A stretch of DNA of 64,000 bases from the NCBI GenBank assembly GCA_037893225.1, contig JAZGUH010000263.1, positions 1 through 64,000 of the forward strand, written 5' to 3'. The first letter of the stretch is position 1. Every line of letters begins with the position of its first letter. This DNA is from Hippasteria phrygiana. Lineage: Eukaryota > Echinodermata > Asteroidea > Valvatida > Goniasteridae. The notes beneath the pieces are model-generated. The model did no database searches. It was not told the origin of the DNA and was given only the letters and a program-made list of their open reading frames with translations. Made by a program: the position numbers and the translations under genes. Below are positions 35,606 to 47,925 of the stretch, one piece after another.

Positions 35606-36092
35606 TAGGGCTGTTCATTTTTGAATAATTCAGTATTTGATTATTCAAAACTGGATGTGACCGAATATTCGATACTCGCCGATCAAGTTTTTCACATGTC
35701 AGCTGCAACTGCATGCAGCGCCATTACACCAGTGTTTTACGTGTGGCGATCGATATTAAGGACAGCGCGATCGACATTTTTTGCATGCGCCCATTGTATC
35801 AAGATCATTATTGGTACGTAATGTTCTGATAAGAAACCAAGCTCCAGCCTGCCTGTCAAGGTTTTTACGGACGCGAACAAAAAACCTCTGGCCACAAAAA
35901 AGTTACCTTCGACAAAAATGCGGCATTTGACACTGCTAAGCTCCGTAACTTGTCTACTCAAATAGCATCAGAGTCGTATCTGTACTTGTATACATGTATA
36001 TTTTTTTGAATATTCGAACCGGCAAAAAGTTTTTTTAAATATTCGGTTGACGATCAAATATTCAAATATTCGGTATATTCGGGACAGCCCTA
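35606..36092 (-). mobile_element. AATATTCG-type hAT-like element, copy A
   Basis: The ends TAGGGCTGT...ACAGCCCTA enclose AATATTCG-rich subterminal DNA. The flanks TAGTCTAG and GAGTCTAG match at 7 of 8 positions. The interior (about 35860-35950) is the reverse complement of copy C (GTGTCAAATG...GTTAACTTTTTGTGG). Length 487 bp. It lies in SMIM14 intron 3. Confidence 0.75.
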
Positions 36093-36742
36093 GAGTCTAG
36101 TAGCCAGTTAGGAACAAACTACAAACTGCTACAATAAGTCAAATTCTGACTTCTTTTTTTAACTGTAATGTAAGTGTTTGATGCATAGTAACAGTGCCGT
36201 CACATGTCAAGAAATAGCTTGAACATTTTGAAAGTGAAGAAAAGGGGAAATTTCCGGTGCTTACACAGTTCACAACAGTGCGTAAAATATCTTTGAGAAC
36301 AATTTTTAATTTGTGTGACCTTTTAAGGACAAAAATGACTGAATATATTCATTGAGGCTTCCTGCAATGTACACAAAAGAACCGCCTTAAATCTGGAGCA
36401 ACAACTAGGCAGGTCAGCAAGGTGCACATTACTCATTGTGCCTATGAAATGGATTCACATATTTTATTGTGACGATATTCTTGGTGCATGTGTTGCACGT
36501 GCACTTACCAGAATACAAATGAAATCACATCTATGTGATACATTTTGTACCTGCAGTTATGGGCGATGTCACAAGTTCTCTAGTCAGTTTCCCTTGTGGA
36601 TTGTTTGATGAATTATAAGTTAAAAAGTCGTATCCTCATTGAGTGATCCCCACAATGTCGCTTCCCAGGTCGTATCGTAAAATTGGGTGTGATCCCTGGC
36701 TATACAGCATTCTGGGTTTATGACTTCTGACTAGCGCCCACC

Positions 36743-36868
36743 CAAACAAAGATACTGATAATTTAGGAGACCGCCAACATAGGGCAAGATATCTCAGTTG
36801 GTAGAGGGCCTGTACGGTAACCCGGAGGTTGCAGGTTCGAATCCTGCTCCTGTCAGTTTCTTTGTTCA
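36743..36868 (+). mobile_element. tRNA-like SINE cassette, copy 2
   Basis: Same layout as 25747-25872: AACAAAGATACTGATAATTT, ATCTCAGTTGGTAGAGGGCC, CAGGTTCGAATCCTGCTCC, TGTCAGTTTCTTTGTTCA. In SMIM14 intron 3. Confidence 0.7.
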
Positions 36869-37348
36869 CTTTGAAAAAGTTCTCTGGTAATTAGACCGAA
36901 GGTAAAGATACATGTACATGTACATTCCCATTGGCCTGTCTATCTGGGCTGTTAGGAGACCTGGCTAAGGTCTGCTGTGTCTGCTCCTTTGATTGAAAGT
37001 ATTCAACCAAAATGCCTGAATCTGGGTTCTTACATGTAGTGTGCCTTTCTTGCAATGGGCAAAAAGATCACATCGGTTTCAGTATGAAGAACGATTTCAT
37101 ATTCAGATCATAATACATGCAGCGAAAAGTTAATCCAGTACGAAAAACCATATCAAATACCCATGTCGCCATAGCAACAGTAATAGGCCGCCATAACAGG
37201 CATATGATAATATCACGATGTATTATTGTACGCGTGTGTCCCAAAACATGGCTGCCATGATATCATATTCAATACGGTCTATAGATTAATTGCTTAATAA
37301 ATATTTTTAAAGTTGTTTTCAAGCAGTCTTCAAATTCCTTGTGTTTAG

Positions 37349-37387
37349 GATCCAGGACCTGCGCCACCAGCTCCTCCATTAGACTAG
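37349..37387 (+). CDS. SMIM14: SMIM14 coding exon 4 (codons 93-104 and stop)
   Basis: The acceptor is CTTGTGTTTAG at 37348. The exon encodes DPGPAPPAPPLD and a TAG stop. The proline-rich end matches the vertebrate C-terminus, which ends PPAPPVD. The exon is in phase 0 with the exon 3 donor at 34936. The 3' UTR follows. Confidence 0.87.
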   Translation, partial: DPGPAPPAPPLD

Positions 37388-37795
37388 ATGTTGCCGTTAC
37401 AGCCCGTGAATTCATCATGTACATGAAGTAAATAACAGAAGAATGTGGCATTTGGCGTTGTTTGGTGACATCATGAAATTTACAACTACATTTTCTTGCT
37501 TCTTCAATATCATTTACTATTTATTTGCCGTCAGGTTGTTTAATATACCTGTATTTTGACTCGGAAGGAGAAGATGTGGAAATTCTATTGGAAATTCTAT
37601 TTGTTAAATTTGTCGGTTCTGCTACAAAGTGACGTATCCTGTATAGTTACTGCACTGCAAAGTGAGTGAGGGTGTGAACAATTAGTGCAGCCTGTCACTG
37701 GCAGGACAAATACAGGTTGAGTCAAAAGTACCAAATGCAACCACTTCTCCCATATTATTAATAAAAGCCCAATAAATAAGCTTTCTTTATAAATT
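37388..37795 (+). other. SMIM14: SMIM14 3' UTR and polyadenylation signals
   Basis: AT-rich sequence without a further open frame follows the stop. Two AATAAA hexamers lie at 37760-37765 and 37771-37776, and an AT-rich stretch follows. I infer that the transcript ends around 37790. The cleavage site itself cannot be seen. Confidence 0.5.
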
Positions 37796-38095
37796 ATCCC
37801 AAAAACTCATGTTGCTGGCAAGTAAGAATGCAGCAGATACACTGGAACAACCAAAGTCTCAAAACAATGTTTGTTTTCAAATAATTCTCCAACAGGTTGG
37901 GTTAATTTACCAAAAGAAAGCACAAGGTGTATGCTTTCACTTCAAAAATATTTTTTTAAATGATATAGGCACATTTTCTGAACAATATACGGGAGAATGC
38001 TTGGAATTGGTTATTTTAACTCACGCTGTACATCCTATCTACCACTTCGTGGTGCAGCCGGTGAATTCATGGTAAACATCTATTTTACTACTGTG

Positions 38096-39944
38096 TACCG
38101 TAATTTCCGGAATATAGGCCGCGCGGAGTATAAGCCGCAGCACGCAAAAATCTACAAATTAAGATTTAAAGTATTAGCCGCACCGGCGTATAAACCGCAC
38201 CGCGGCGCTGACGACCGACCACAAAAGTCATCGTGCTGCATAGCGCTCGTATGTAAAATGGTTCCACTATCGAAATCACATGCAATCCTAAAGTGTAAGC
38301 AGCGCAAGAATGAGATGGGCGGAAAGAAAAGGCGAGTTTGGGTTCAATATCGACGTCATCTTACCTGACTTCAATTTAAGTGTCTGGTTCCCGCTATGAT
38401 ATTCTTATTGAAAACGCAATTATCGAGAGTCGGCAAACAGACAAAGCAATCCCACTGGTGGTATACGAGTATCTGTGGACAGCGCCCTCATTCGACGCGC
38501 ACGGAGCCCAATAAACTTTCATAAGTCCTCGAAATTACCAATTTTGACGGGCTGGATGAGCGTCCTGGCTGGGTGGGCCGCGCGGCAGTTTTTTTTTTTT
38601 GACGGGGCGGGGGGAATAAAAAGACAATGACAACTTTAACCACTAATCTGAGCTCAACAGTCACCAATTGACCAGTGAAATAATAAACAACATGGATTAC
38701 ACAACGATAAAACAGACAAAAACGAACAGACGCACCACACGATTTGTGAGGTGTGAACGGTACTTATGGTACATTTGCAAGTCTATTCGGTCCCTCTATA
38801 TTGGTTTCCTTTATTTCCAACAAGTGAGTAGAGCGAACGTAAACGGCATCTTATTTCCATCACTGCCTGAACTTTTAAGTTGTATAGTCATGGAGGAAAC
38901 ACGGCCCGTGCCGGGCATGCTGCGCGACGGCATGAGTGGTTTTACCGTGCGATGCGTTGCCGCCATCTTCACCGGCCACGTTGCGTTCACGCCCCGCACG
39001 GGCCATGCGGGAAATCACGGTGCGCTATATCTATATATTTTCCAAGTCACCCAGTAAAAATGAGTTTGGTTCCGTGGGGCAGAAATTAGTTATATCATGA
39101 TTCATGTCATTCTTGCACTTAATAGCCGACTTGTCGAGTTCAATTTGTCTGGAACGTTTTAATTAATTAAGCGATGCAAGGCACAATTGTCGAATAAATC
39201 GCAAACAGAAAACGCTTCGGTTTCCACGTGTCCGAGTCATCGCAGCACACATGCACACTATGCACGATCGTTTGCACGTGGGAGTTCGTTGTGTTAAGTT
39301 GAACAGGCAACGCTACTCCCTCTGGACCATCGCTAAACCGCAAACATGGCTTAGCCGGCTTTGGGGGGTTCGGGTTACTGTAGTAAGAGCTACCTGGCTA
39401 AAGCTAGCCGCGGATTCGGCCGCGGATTCAGAGCTTGATTTTTAGGCTGTGACTGGTTCCCGCCCCAGTGAGAAAGAAGAAAAATAATGCACGGACGGGA
39501 ACCAGTCTGCTTGGGGAATCGAGGTTTTGTGAAGGTTTTTACATGGGGCGCACGTGCCGTGCGGGCTCTAGCGCGATCGCTCATCACGCGCACGGGCAAT
39601 TACCAGCGCGATCGAAAAGCGTTGTTTTGTAGGATCCGGCAACGGTTTGGTACTAAACAAATTGAGCAATTTGAGGGCTTGGTTCGGCAAGAAGGGCACA
39701 ACGACCAAAGTATTAATGGAGCACAGCACAACTGGCCGTGAATAGTGCATTTTTACAAGGGGCATCACGGCAACTAAACCTTAGGGCATCGACGGCAGTG
39801 GCCGTCGTGAATTTCGAACCTTGTGTGACTGATTTTATTCTTCAAACGTTGCCATATAAGCCGCCCGGAGTATAAGCCGCAAGGACATTTTTCAGCGTGA
39901 GAATCAACGTATAAGCCGCGGTCTATATTCCGGAAATTACAGTA
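38096..39944. mobile_element. hAT (Zaphod-like) element with TATAAGCCGC repeats
   Basis: The ends TACCGTAATTTCCGGAATATA and, reversed, TACTGTAATTTCCGGAATATA are near-perfect. Repeated GTATAAGCCGC motifs follow at both ends (38120-38210 and 39855-39920). Flanks share only TGTG, so no convincing 8-bp duplication was seen. Known TTCCGG...TATAAG-CGC elements are hAT/Zaphod-like. No transposase was recognised in the 1849 bp. Confidence 0.6.
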
Positions 39945-40196
39945 TGTGAGTTTGACATTAATGGTAATATTTGATATCTTTTAAGAATTGGTATTCGTGT
40001 GTTCTAAGGCAGTCTGGTATATCAAGAAATGTATTTGTTGAACTTGCATTGAAGGTCACATTGATTTTCCCATGTTTACTGAACTGCATGCTATCTACAT
40101 GTACATGTAGTGCAGGTACATGTACTTTCTTTCATTTTAAAAGAATATCAAGAGATACTGTCAAATATGCAACAATTGACAAAGGCAATGTAAATA

Positions 40197-41095
40197 CAGT
40201 GAAATCTTGATGAGTCAAAACCGGTTAACTCGAAGTAAGAATTTATTCCCGTGAAAAGAATAGCAAACCATGTATAAACATGCCCACACTAACTCAAAAT
40301 TTTGGACCGGTAACTCCGTATAATAAGTCGAACTCAAAATCGTCAGGTGCAGAAATAAACTTACATAATTAGGCCACAGAAGAAACTGGAATCCTTTTGT
40401 TAGGTTAAGGAATCTCCCAGGACTGCAATCAATAAACCTAAACTCGGTATACATGTAGATAAGCAACAAAGAGGCTATTAGCGTCCATAGTATCATTGGA
40501 GCAGCTGCCTATTCGCTCCGGTGCAACTTACAACGATCAAAGCAACTGCTGGTGACCCGCCCAGGAAGGCCGAAGACACAAAGCGGCCTTAATTGTCAGT
40601 GCAATCCTTTGAAGAAGCGCCTACGCCACGCAACCACGATGCAGTTGGCAATGATTCAAGTGAACTGCTGACCAATCACACAGTCGCACGTGCTTGCTGC
40701 AGTGACGTATGACGAGTTGCCGTGGCTAGATCGTTCCAAGGCACGCCGTGCCGCACGGGATCGTTTTCTCGAGAGAGGGCGCTGTCGTGACTACGGAAAT
40801 GACAAACGAATGGCCGGCTTCGCAACGGACTGCCAAAGGTTTTGGTGGAAGAGACATCTTTAACGCCGATGAAACGGGCTTGTTTTATTGTCTCTTGTCG
40901 GACCATTCCCTCACACTAAAGGGGGAGACCTGCAACGGCTGAAAGCGAAGCAAAGATCACCTAAAAATGCCATGATTTCGTGCTCTATTTCACGGCCGTT
41001 ACATTGGGAAAAAAGGGGACCTTGGGTAACTCGAAACTCCGAAACTCGAACTTGGAGCCCATTCCCTTGAGGTTCGACTTATCAAGATTTCACTG
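40197..41095 (+). mobile_element. Tigger/pogo-type DNA transposon, internally deleted
   Basis: Terminal inverted repeats CAGTGAAATCTTGATGAGTC and GACTTATCAAGATTTCACTG are flanked by TA on both sides (40195-40196 and 41096-41097), the pogo/Tc1 target duplication. Next to the 3' TIR is TCGAA-rich subterminal DNA (about 41020-41080). At 899 bp it is shorter than an autonomous element of about 2 kb or more. Confidence 0.85.
40748..40942 (+). pseudogene. Tigger (DDE_1/CENP-B-like) transposase fragment
   Basis: The frame ends in DIFNADETGLFYCLLSDHSL and LKGETCNG, then a stop. NADETGLFY...P/L...K.L..KGE is the central DDE_1 motif of Tigger, pogo and jerky transposases, with the first catalytic Asp region. 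The helix-turn-helix N-terminus and the downstream catalytic residues are missing, so it is a deletion remnant. The upstream residues of this frame are not recognisably transposase. Confidence 0.75.
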
Positions 41096-41097
41096 TA

Positions 41098-42606
41098 CAT
41101 GTACAAGGATTTAACATGTATACATTTATGTAATATACAGGCTGAGCAAAACAGGTGTACCCAAAATGTCCCAAATTCATTATACCCTAACTCCCTATAG
41201 GGTGTGTGGAAAATCTTATTGAAATTGGAGGATTCAGGACTGTTGGGGTTAAGGACATTCCATACGGGGTGTGCCGTTAGGATATACTGTCCGTGCTCTT
41301 CAGCAATTTTTCTTTTCTTCTTTGAAACACTTCCTTTAAACATGTATTTTAAGGTAAAAACTACATATACTTGTTATCTATTTTTGGTGTCTGCAACAAT
41401 CAGAATTGTTTTTCACTTTTTGTTGCTTTTATTCATCAGATGCAAAAAGTTGCGATAACTGCACGTAAGTGAGTTTTTAATTCGATGTCTCAATCAAAAG
41501 TAAATAACTTTTGTATTACTAGTAAAATAGGCATTAACAAAATGGGGTCAAACTAGAGCACAGACAGTATATCTTTAACTATATTACAACTGGCTTCAAA
41601 TCTGAGATTTACAAATATTTCAAACACTATTTGAAAGAAAAACAGCAGCCCACCTGTCTAGTTCATGCTTATAGGGTCTGCTAGACCAATGTTTAAATGA
41701 CCCGCCTCAATCCACTGGTCCTTGGTAAATTTCGAGCCCTGAATCGAAGTTGAACTCCAAATATACATGTACCCCATGCTAATCCCACTGATGTCACCAG
41801 TATAAAAGTGATAGGTCACTCGCCCAATTCAGGTCATGGATTAGTGAGAGTTGTGTCTATGCAAAATATTACAAAATTTCTGTATCGAAGTTGCGTATGA
41901 TTTAGTGATGATATTTGGTGATCAGTGTGGGTGAACACATACGTACATGTACAATGTACAATGTACACGTACATGCACACCCAGTCAACATCACACAATC
42001 ATAATAAACTTGAACACAGACATTTTTTACTGGTTTTGCGGCATAGACACCTCGTGCTCCGTGATCAAAGAATAGATCTTAGACTAAAAGCTGGCGACGT
42101 TAATGTGCACCGTGGGTTCAGTTTCAGTGTACATGTACTTCTTTCAACCTGCATGTATTGCTTTCATGCCCTACAGGCAAAGTTAAAAAGGCAATTCATG
42201 TACATTGTTCCTGCCCTGGATTTCATTCCTTGACAATTTTTCTAATTAAGCCATGCAAAGGGCACTTTTTATATTTAGACATAAAAGCAAGTCCTCGTCA
42301 AAAGAGCATAATAACTGTGCCAAAATCATAGTGTCCCAAATAACCTGTCAACAATAACTACAAGAAACAAAATGTTAGTGAGAAATGGGTTCCGATTGAG
42401 CTACGTGTATTTTACATGTAATATGGTATTCAAATTAACATAATCTTCTCCAGAAAATATAGAAAATGTTTGATTTTCTGCACACAATGCCATGGCAACA
42501 TCTGTGTTGGTCCTTTGGTGGCATTATGTATTTGATTATGTATGAAAACTGGCATTACAATAAAAACCATGAAAACTACAATTTTGCAATTACTCTCTAG
42601 AATAAC
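41098..42606. other. Unassigned spacer between Tigger and hAT copy B
   Basis: Holds the repeat at 41172-41262 (inverse of 9985-10057) and otherwise AT-rich DNA with short non-homologous frames. Confidence 0.4.
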
Positions 42607-42614
42607 ACGGATAT

Positions 42615-43070
42615 TAGGGCCGAGTCAAATTGAATATTTGAATATTTGAATATTTGACCTTCCATTCGATCGAATATTCAGTTGTCCGGATGGCCGAATT
42701 TTAGGTAAACAAAATATGGACAGATCGAGGCAGTCTAAGTGCTCATTATCATTATTATAAGAGATTCTCACTTTTATGACTATCACCAAGGAAAGATTTA
42801 GTAAAGGTTTTGCACACATGCAAAAATGCAGAAATACTTGTTTTGCCCTGGTTAGAAAATGTTATTTTCCTGACGGACAGGTATATACATTCATCATTAC
42901 GTGTTTGTAACACAGATAGCCTACTGTCATACAATTATTTTGTCAGGAACCATTTTTACTTTTTTTCCCTTCTTATATTCATTGATTTCAGCTTCGAATA
43001 TTCGAACTCGAACATAAATATTCGAATATTCAATAATTGATTGAATGTTCAAATATTCAGCACAGCCCCA
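42615..43070 (+). mobile_element. AATATTCG-type hAT-like element, copy B (deletion derivative of D)
   Basis: TAGGGCCGAGTC...CAGCCCCA is flanked by a perfect 8-bp duplication, ACGGATAT (42607-42614 and 43071-43078). Both ends match copy D at 48680-51465 (shared TAGATTCTCACTTTTATGAC-type block on the left, CTTCGAATATTCGAACTCGA on the right), but the middle about 2.3 kb is missing. Confidence 0.85.
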
Positions 43071-43125
43071 ACGGATATAACCTTGTCCTATACATCTTAA
43101 AAATCATATTGTGTAGTCCCTTTAA

Positions 43126-43346
43126 CCCATTGAGTACGGTATTTTACAGGAGACGTCGGGGTGCCGCGGCGGCTCTGGCAGCATGCAGCAGCCAAGCGAA
43201 CCGCTACAATGTGTTTGTGCAGTCAAGCGTAACCTATACACAATAATCCAACAATGGATTGAAACTGCACAAACAGCGGCCAGTTGCGTCATCCGGCCTC
43301 GTGGCACTTTTTTTCCCGCCAAATTCCGTCATCCGTACGCAAGGGG
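43126..43346 (+). mobile_element. TTAA-flanked (piggyBac-like) MITE, copy 4
   Basis: TTAA at 43122-43125 and 43347-43350, ends CCCATTGAGTACGG and CCGTACGCAAGGGG. 221 bp, inserted 55 bp beyond AATATTCG copy B. Confidence 0.8.
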
Positions 43347-43733
43347 TTAATAAGAGAGAAATTGTGTACCCAGTTTGCATCTTGTCTTGATTTAAAGTCT
43401 TTGACACACAAGCAGGGTGGGGCTTTGGTGATGGCTTGTACGAAATTGTTTTTATTGTCAGGCAAATAAGTTGCAGTCAAAAGTTTAAATATTTTCAGAA
43501 ATTGTTCCTTGAATTGTTCTTGGAGCTGTACTAATTCTTGCAATTGATGCATTGTAAATTCTCAGTATATCAATATAAAAATCATGTTTTAAAAGTCGTC
43601 CTTAATTCATGCATTATAATCATTGAATTTGGTTCACAGCTTTGGGATGAATGGGAAATTTGTGAGAAGGAATGCAGTGTGTAAACGTTTTTACCACAGC
43701 TGTAACTTGAGATACTCCATGTCAAAAAAAATA

Positions 43734-44352
43734 TGTCCTACTTTTTATCCCAAATAACTGTGTTGTTTACCAATGGAATTAAACCAAAAAAATTAGATCA
43801 TGTAAACAAGGCATGACAAATTTTATGGAGCGAATTTCATCAGCTTTTTGCAAGAGGGTAAGATTTAAGCGCCATACGAAAAAAATTCTCACCTTCAGAA
43901 TCTGCTACTTCTGACTTGGCGTCCTCCAATTAATATCGATACAGCACTGGAAACGGTGGCGGAAGGCGTGTGCTGCGGCTGAAAGCTTCTGTATGAAGGA
44001 ATGCAGGATCACCCCTGATGTCATTGCACACCTCGATCCTTTGGCGCAACACATCAAGAGTTGCAAAGGGACGTCTGACATAGACTAATTCCTTGAGATA
44101 GCCCCATGATGAGACCATGGAGGTATGATGAGACGAAGTCACGCAGTCTCCAGCACTGTATCGACACTGGAGGACGCCAAGTCGAAAGTGGCAGATTCTG
44201 AAAGTGAGTATTTTTTTCGTATGGCGTTTAAATCTCACCCTCCTGCACAAAGCTGATGAAATAAAAATTTGTCATGCCTTGTTTACATGATCTAAAATTT
44301 TGGTTTAATTCCATTGGTAAACAACAGTTATTTAGGATAAAAAATAGGACAT
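43734..44352. mobile_element. Large hairpin element (related to the 35-kb MITE)
   Basis: Arms 43734-43935 and 44158-44352 are inverted copies of the 35004-35256 body (GTAAACAAGGCATGACAAAT, ACTTGGCGTCCTCCA). About 220 bp of unique DNA lies between, bordered by inverted CAGCACTG motifs. Confidence 0.65.
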
Positions 44353-44373
44353 GTTTCTTTTTTACACGTACAA

Positions 44374-44808
44374 TGACCCGCTCTGCAAAAAGGGCACATA
44401 ATTAAGTCGCTGTATGCTTTTACGCGTAATGGGCCGTTCTATGTGAAGAGGGTGAAAAATTCTTCGAACAAGTGATTTTTTAAGGGAGGAAATTTTTGGC
44501 ATCTTTGATACCTATATTATTCTAGTTCATAACCAAAATCTTTGATTTCAGTGAATAAAGTTGGCAAAAAGAATGTGCTTCAATCTATTGTTTTGCTTTT
44601 TGTTTTTTTTAAATGGCTTGTTTATCCTTAAGTCATTTCAAGAAATTCCTGAAAACAAACATGCAACTTTCCAAATATCTCGTGAATGCAAAATGCTACA
44701 GGCCTCAGACATAACCATATGAAAGCTTATAAAATAGCCTTTCCAGCTATATATAAAACACTATTTTCAAATTTTGCAACATAATTGCCCTTTTTGCAGA
44801 GTGGGTCA
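44374..44808. mobile_element. MITE with TGACCC ends
   Basis: TGACCCGCTCTGCAAAAAGG and, reversed, TGACCCACTCTGCAAAAAGG form near-perfect TIRs; CAA flanks both sides (3 bp). 435 bp, noncoding. Confidence 0.65.
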
Positions 44809-45117
44809 CAATTATTTAAAAATGAACTTTTGTTAATGGTGTGAGGATTAGTTTTACTAGTATCCTGAAGAAAATGATATACAGGCCCTTAAGTAGGGGG
44901 TAGTGGAGAATAGAAAGGATCCACCACTCCCTTGATTGAATTATTTAGTGAAATTAGAGAAACAACAAAAACAAGAAAACACACAAGCACACATCCTGGG
45001 TCTGCCACTTAAAGGTCCAAATCATGATAAGTGACTCTTACCTTTCACCAGTTATGCCACCGCCTGCTATAGGATCAAAAGATTAAGGTCACTATAGCTA
45101 AAAAGAATACAACATAG

Positions 45118-45573
45118 TAGGTCTGTCCCAAATGTACCGAATATTTAAATATTCAATCGTCTACCGATTATTCGAATACTTTTTTGCCAGTTCGAATATT
45201 CGATGCTATTTAAAAGAAAAGTTACGTCGCTTAGCAGTGTCAAATGGCTCATTTTTGTGGACGTTAACTTTTTGTGGATGGAGGTTATTGTTCCCGTCCG
45301 TAAAACCCTTGAATAATTACTGTAAAAATGCAGGCTGGAGTTTGGTTTCTTGTTTAATATACGTACCCGTAACAACAGGCGCATACAATAAAAAGGTCAA
45401 TTGGGCAGTCCACAATTTCGATCGCCGCACATAAAACGCTGGTGTGCTTTGCGTGCAACTTTTTACCAGTGCAGTAAGCAGTTGCAGCTGATGAGTATCG
45501 AATATTCGAATATTCGGTCAAACCCAGTTTCATATAATCGAATACTAAATTATTCGAAAATGAACGGCCCTAC
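45118..45573 (+). mobile_element. AATATTCG-type hAT-like element, copy C
   Basis: TAGGTCTGTCCC...GGCCCTA is flanked by a perfect 8-bp duplication, CAACATAG (45110-45117 and 45574-45581). It belongs to the same subfamily as copies A and E. Length 456 bp, no coding capacity. Confidence 0.85.
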
Positions 45574-45735
45574 AACATAGAAGTACAAGAATACAGAAGT
45601 ACAATGGCGTTCCAGGGTCAGGTTTTCACACAACTTTGAGAACTTTAATGTTGAGAAGTTACTTACAAAAAAGTTGCAATGTATTTAAATATGAAAAAGT
45701 AGCGAATTATAGATATGGTCAATTAGAAATTCCAA

Positions 45736-46142
45736 CCTAAAAGAGGATGCTGATTGTTGAGAAAAGGCTGCACCATTTTGTGGTTTTATGTAGATTGTGT
45801 ATTGTGAAATAAAACGGCCAATTATTTCTGCCATGAAATAACAAAAAAAGGGACTTTTGAGCTATTTTGATCAGGTGCTACATGTATTTGTCAAAAAATT
45901 GTCACTGCTGGCAGCAAACAAATCGGACGTCGTAACAAGAACCCTCCTTTGTGCCAAGTGCTAGACACAAGGAAGTTCTTGTTACGACGTCAGATTTAGA
46001 CAAATGGCACCAGCGGGCTGGAGGGGACTTGATAAAAATAGCTCTCAAAAGTGTCGCTTTTTGTTTTATTTCACAATACTCAATCTACATAAAACTACAA
46101 AATGATGCAGACTTCTCTCGGCAATCAACATCCTCTTTAAGG
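45736..46142. mobile_element. Full-length hairpin element
   Basis: Arms 45736-45940 and 45968-46142 are inverted (AAGAGGATG...TGATTG, AATAAAAC, GACGTCGTAACAAGAAC) with a loop of about 27 nt. No terminal duplication identified. Confidence 0.65.
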
Positions 46143-47604
46143 TATGATACATTTAAGTCTTTTCACATTTAAACTGTGTGCAGTAGTGGGTGGTTGTTGC
46201 AATTTCCCGATGCCCAAGTGTTAAATTAATGTACAAAGGTTGACTTTATGGGAGCTGAAGGTTGGCAGCAATCATTTACAGAAATTGCAGGAAAGCAACA
46301 AATTTGCAGTTATTTTTGTTGACCAAAAGCATAACAGGAATCTCTTTTGATTCTGCGCTCATGTGAACTTAACTGCACAATAATGATAAAAATTAAATTG
46401 CATAAAATTCATGTGGAACAATTCCCCCCCCCCCCCCCCACCTTTTCACTTAGGCCTTATAAGTCGTACGGAAAACATAATTTCTTAGTGTCTAGTTTGT
46501 TTTATGGTGGTTTCTTTGCCATGCCCTGTTAGGATAATATGTTTGATGATGGGGGTTGGTTGAATAACCAGTAGTTATTGATTCATCTAGAAGTTGCCTT
46601 ATTGTTTTGTACAGTGTGGACTTGCATTATTGGCATTTGAGGCTTTATACTGTTCCACTTTTGACCGTAGAGTGGTAGTGGGATTCAGATATTAGTCTGT
46701 GTATTTTCAAGCTGTACCCTGCACAGTTGTGAGTTTCTTTTTGTCACGTAACAAAAGTACATCCTCTGATTCAAAAGTTAATGGGGTTTCTGATGTTTGG
46801 TAATGTGTTGAATAAATATTTAATTGTACGCTGGGCAACATGATGAAATTATCGTCAGAAAGTTTAAACACACAAACATTTTCTATTGAATCAGTTTTTA
46901 ATTGTTCATGTCAAAATTTGTGTTTCAAAAATATTTTAAGTTAAAAGACTGCAATGCATTATAGACAAAGTACATGCAGCAGCCTTGCACTTGTGGCAGA
47001 ATATAGTTTCATGGTTTTTGCTTGGACTTTGGTACTTGACACTGGCGTAAAATTGGTTTGAGAATTGATCATGAATTTTGTTTTCAATCGCCCCAAAAAT
47101 ATGGCCCAAAATATGTTCCACCTCAAATTACTTGAATCAAGTTCTTTCTCGAAGGCAAAAGACAGTGAGTCAAGAAACAGTTAGTTTTTTCTTGTACATG
47201 TACCATTGTCATTTGCCGTTGAGAAAGAACTTGCTTAAGTTTGAAATGTTAGACCAGCTAATTTTGTTGATTTGTATATTTCAGGTCAATCCTGTAACTT
47301 AGCAGTTTTCAGCAGTTTAGTTCATTTTTATACTTTAACAAAGGTGTTGATATTATGTACATTGTAGATATTATCCATTACCAGGGCAAGAAATTAGGAA
47401 ATTGAAATTGCAAACTTTTAACATTTTGGAAGTCTTAAGGGTTTCATTTTAGGTGCTTGCATTTTAGATAAAAAGACTGAATTATAAAACATCAGCATAC
47501 AATTTCAAGATTCACTCCTGCTGGCAAACATTTGGTTGTATTATAATTCCAAGGTAAAATATTTACTTCATCTGTTTGAGAAAATAATTTAAAATGACAT
47601 TCAT
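46143..47604. other. Unassigned spacer
   Basis: AT-rich; a poly-C run of about 15 nt lies at 46425-46440. No domain, splice-linked exon or terminal repeat was recognised. Confidence 0.4.
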
Positions 47605-47925
47605 TAGTCCCAGACAATTTGGCTCAGTGGAAGAGCAAGTACCACTACTGAAGTTTAGCAACATTGACTGCAGGCAGTACTTGGATGGGAAACCACACCA
47701 TGTACATGTATTGCTTGCATTAGTGTGCCTGGCAATAATCAGTGCATTTGTCTCGGGCATGACAGGCCATTCATCTCCAAAGGGTCAGATCCTTCGGATT
47801 GGACATTAAGCTGGAGGTCCCGTGTGCTATATAGGATCAGTACTCATGAAACTACCCGGAGCACCTGTCATGGAGTTTGCCCCAGTGCCTCTGTCCCCCA
47901 GCACAAAGATGGCCCATTGAAAATG
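47605..47925 (+). mobile_element. 5S rRNA-related SINE
   Basis: The 3' half of a 5S rRNA-like promoter is visible: AAGTTTAGCAACATTGACTG then GCAGTACTTGGATGGGAAACC (47650-47693), matching the box A/IE/box C region of 5S genes. It is followed by CCTTCGGATTGGACATTAAG and GGTCCCGTGTGCTATATAGG (about 47789-47837), a block I associate with widespread invertebrate SINEs. It is diverged. Confidence 0.6.

Noticed and set aside
43835..43860. Second CTGATGA (minus strand) as a hammerhead
   Set aside because: No helix II, GAAA or cleavage triplet follows; it is only the heptamer.
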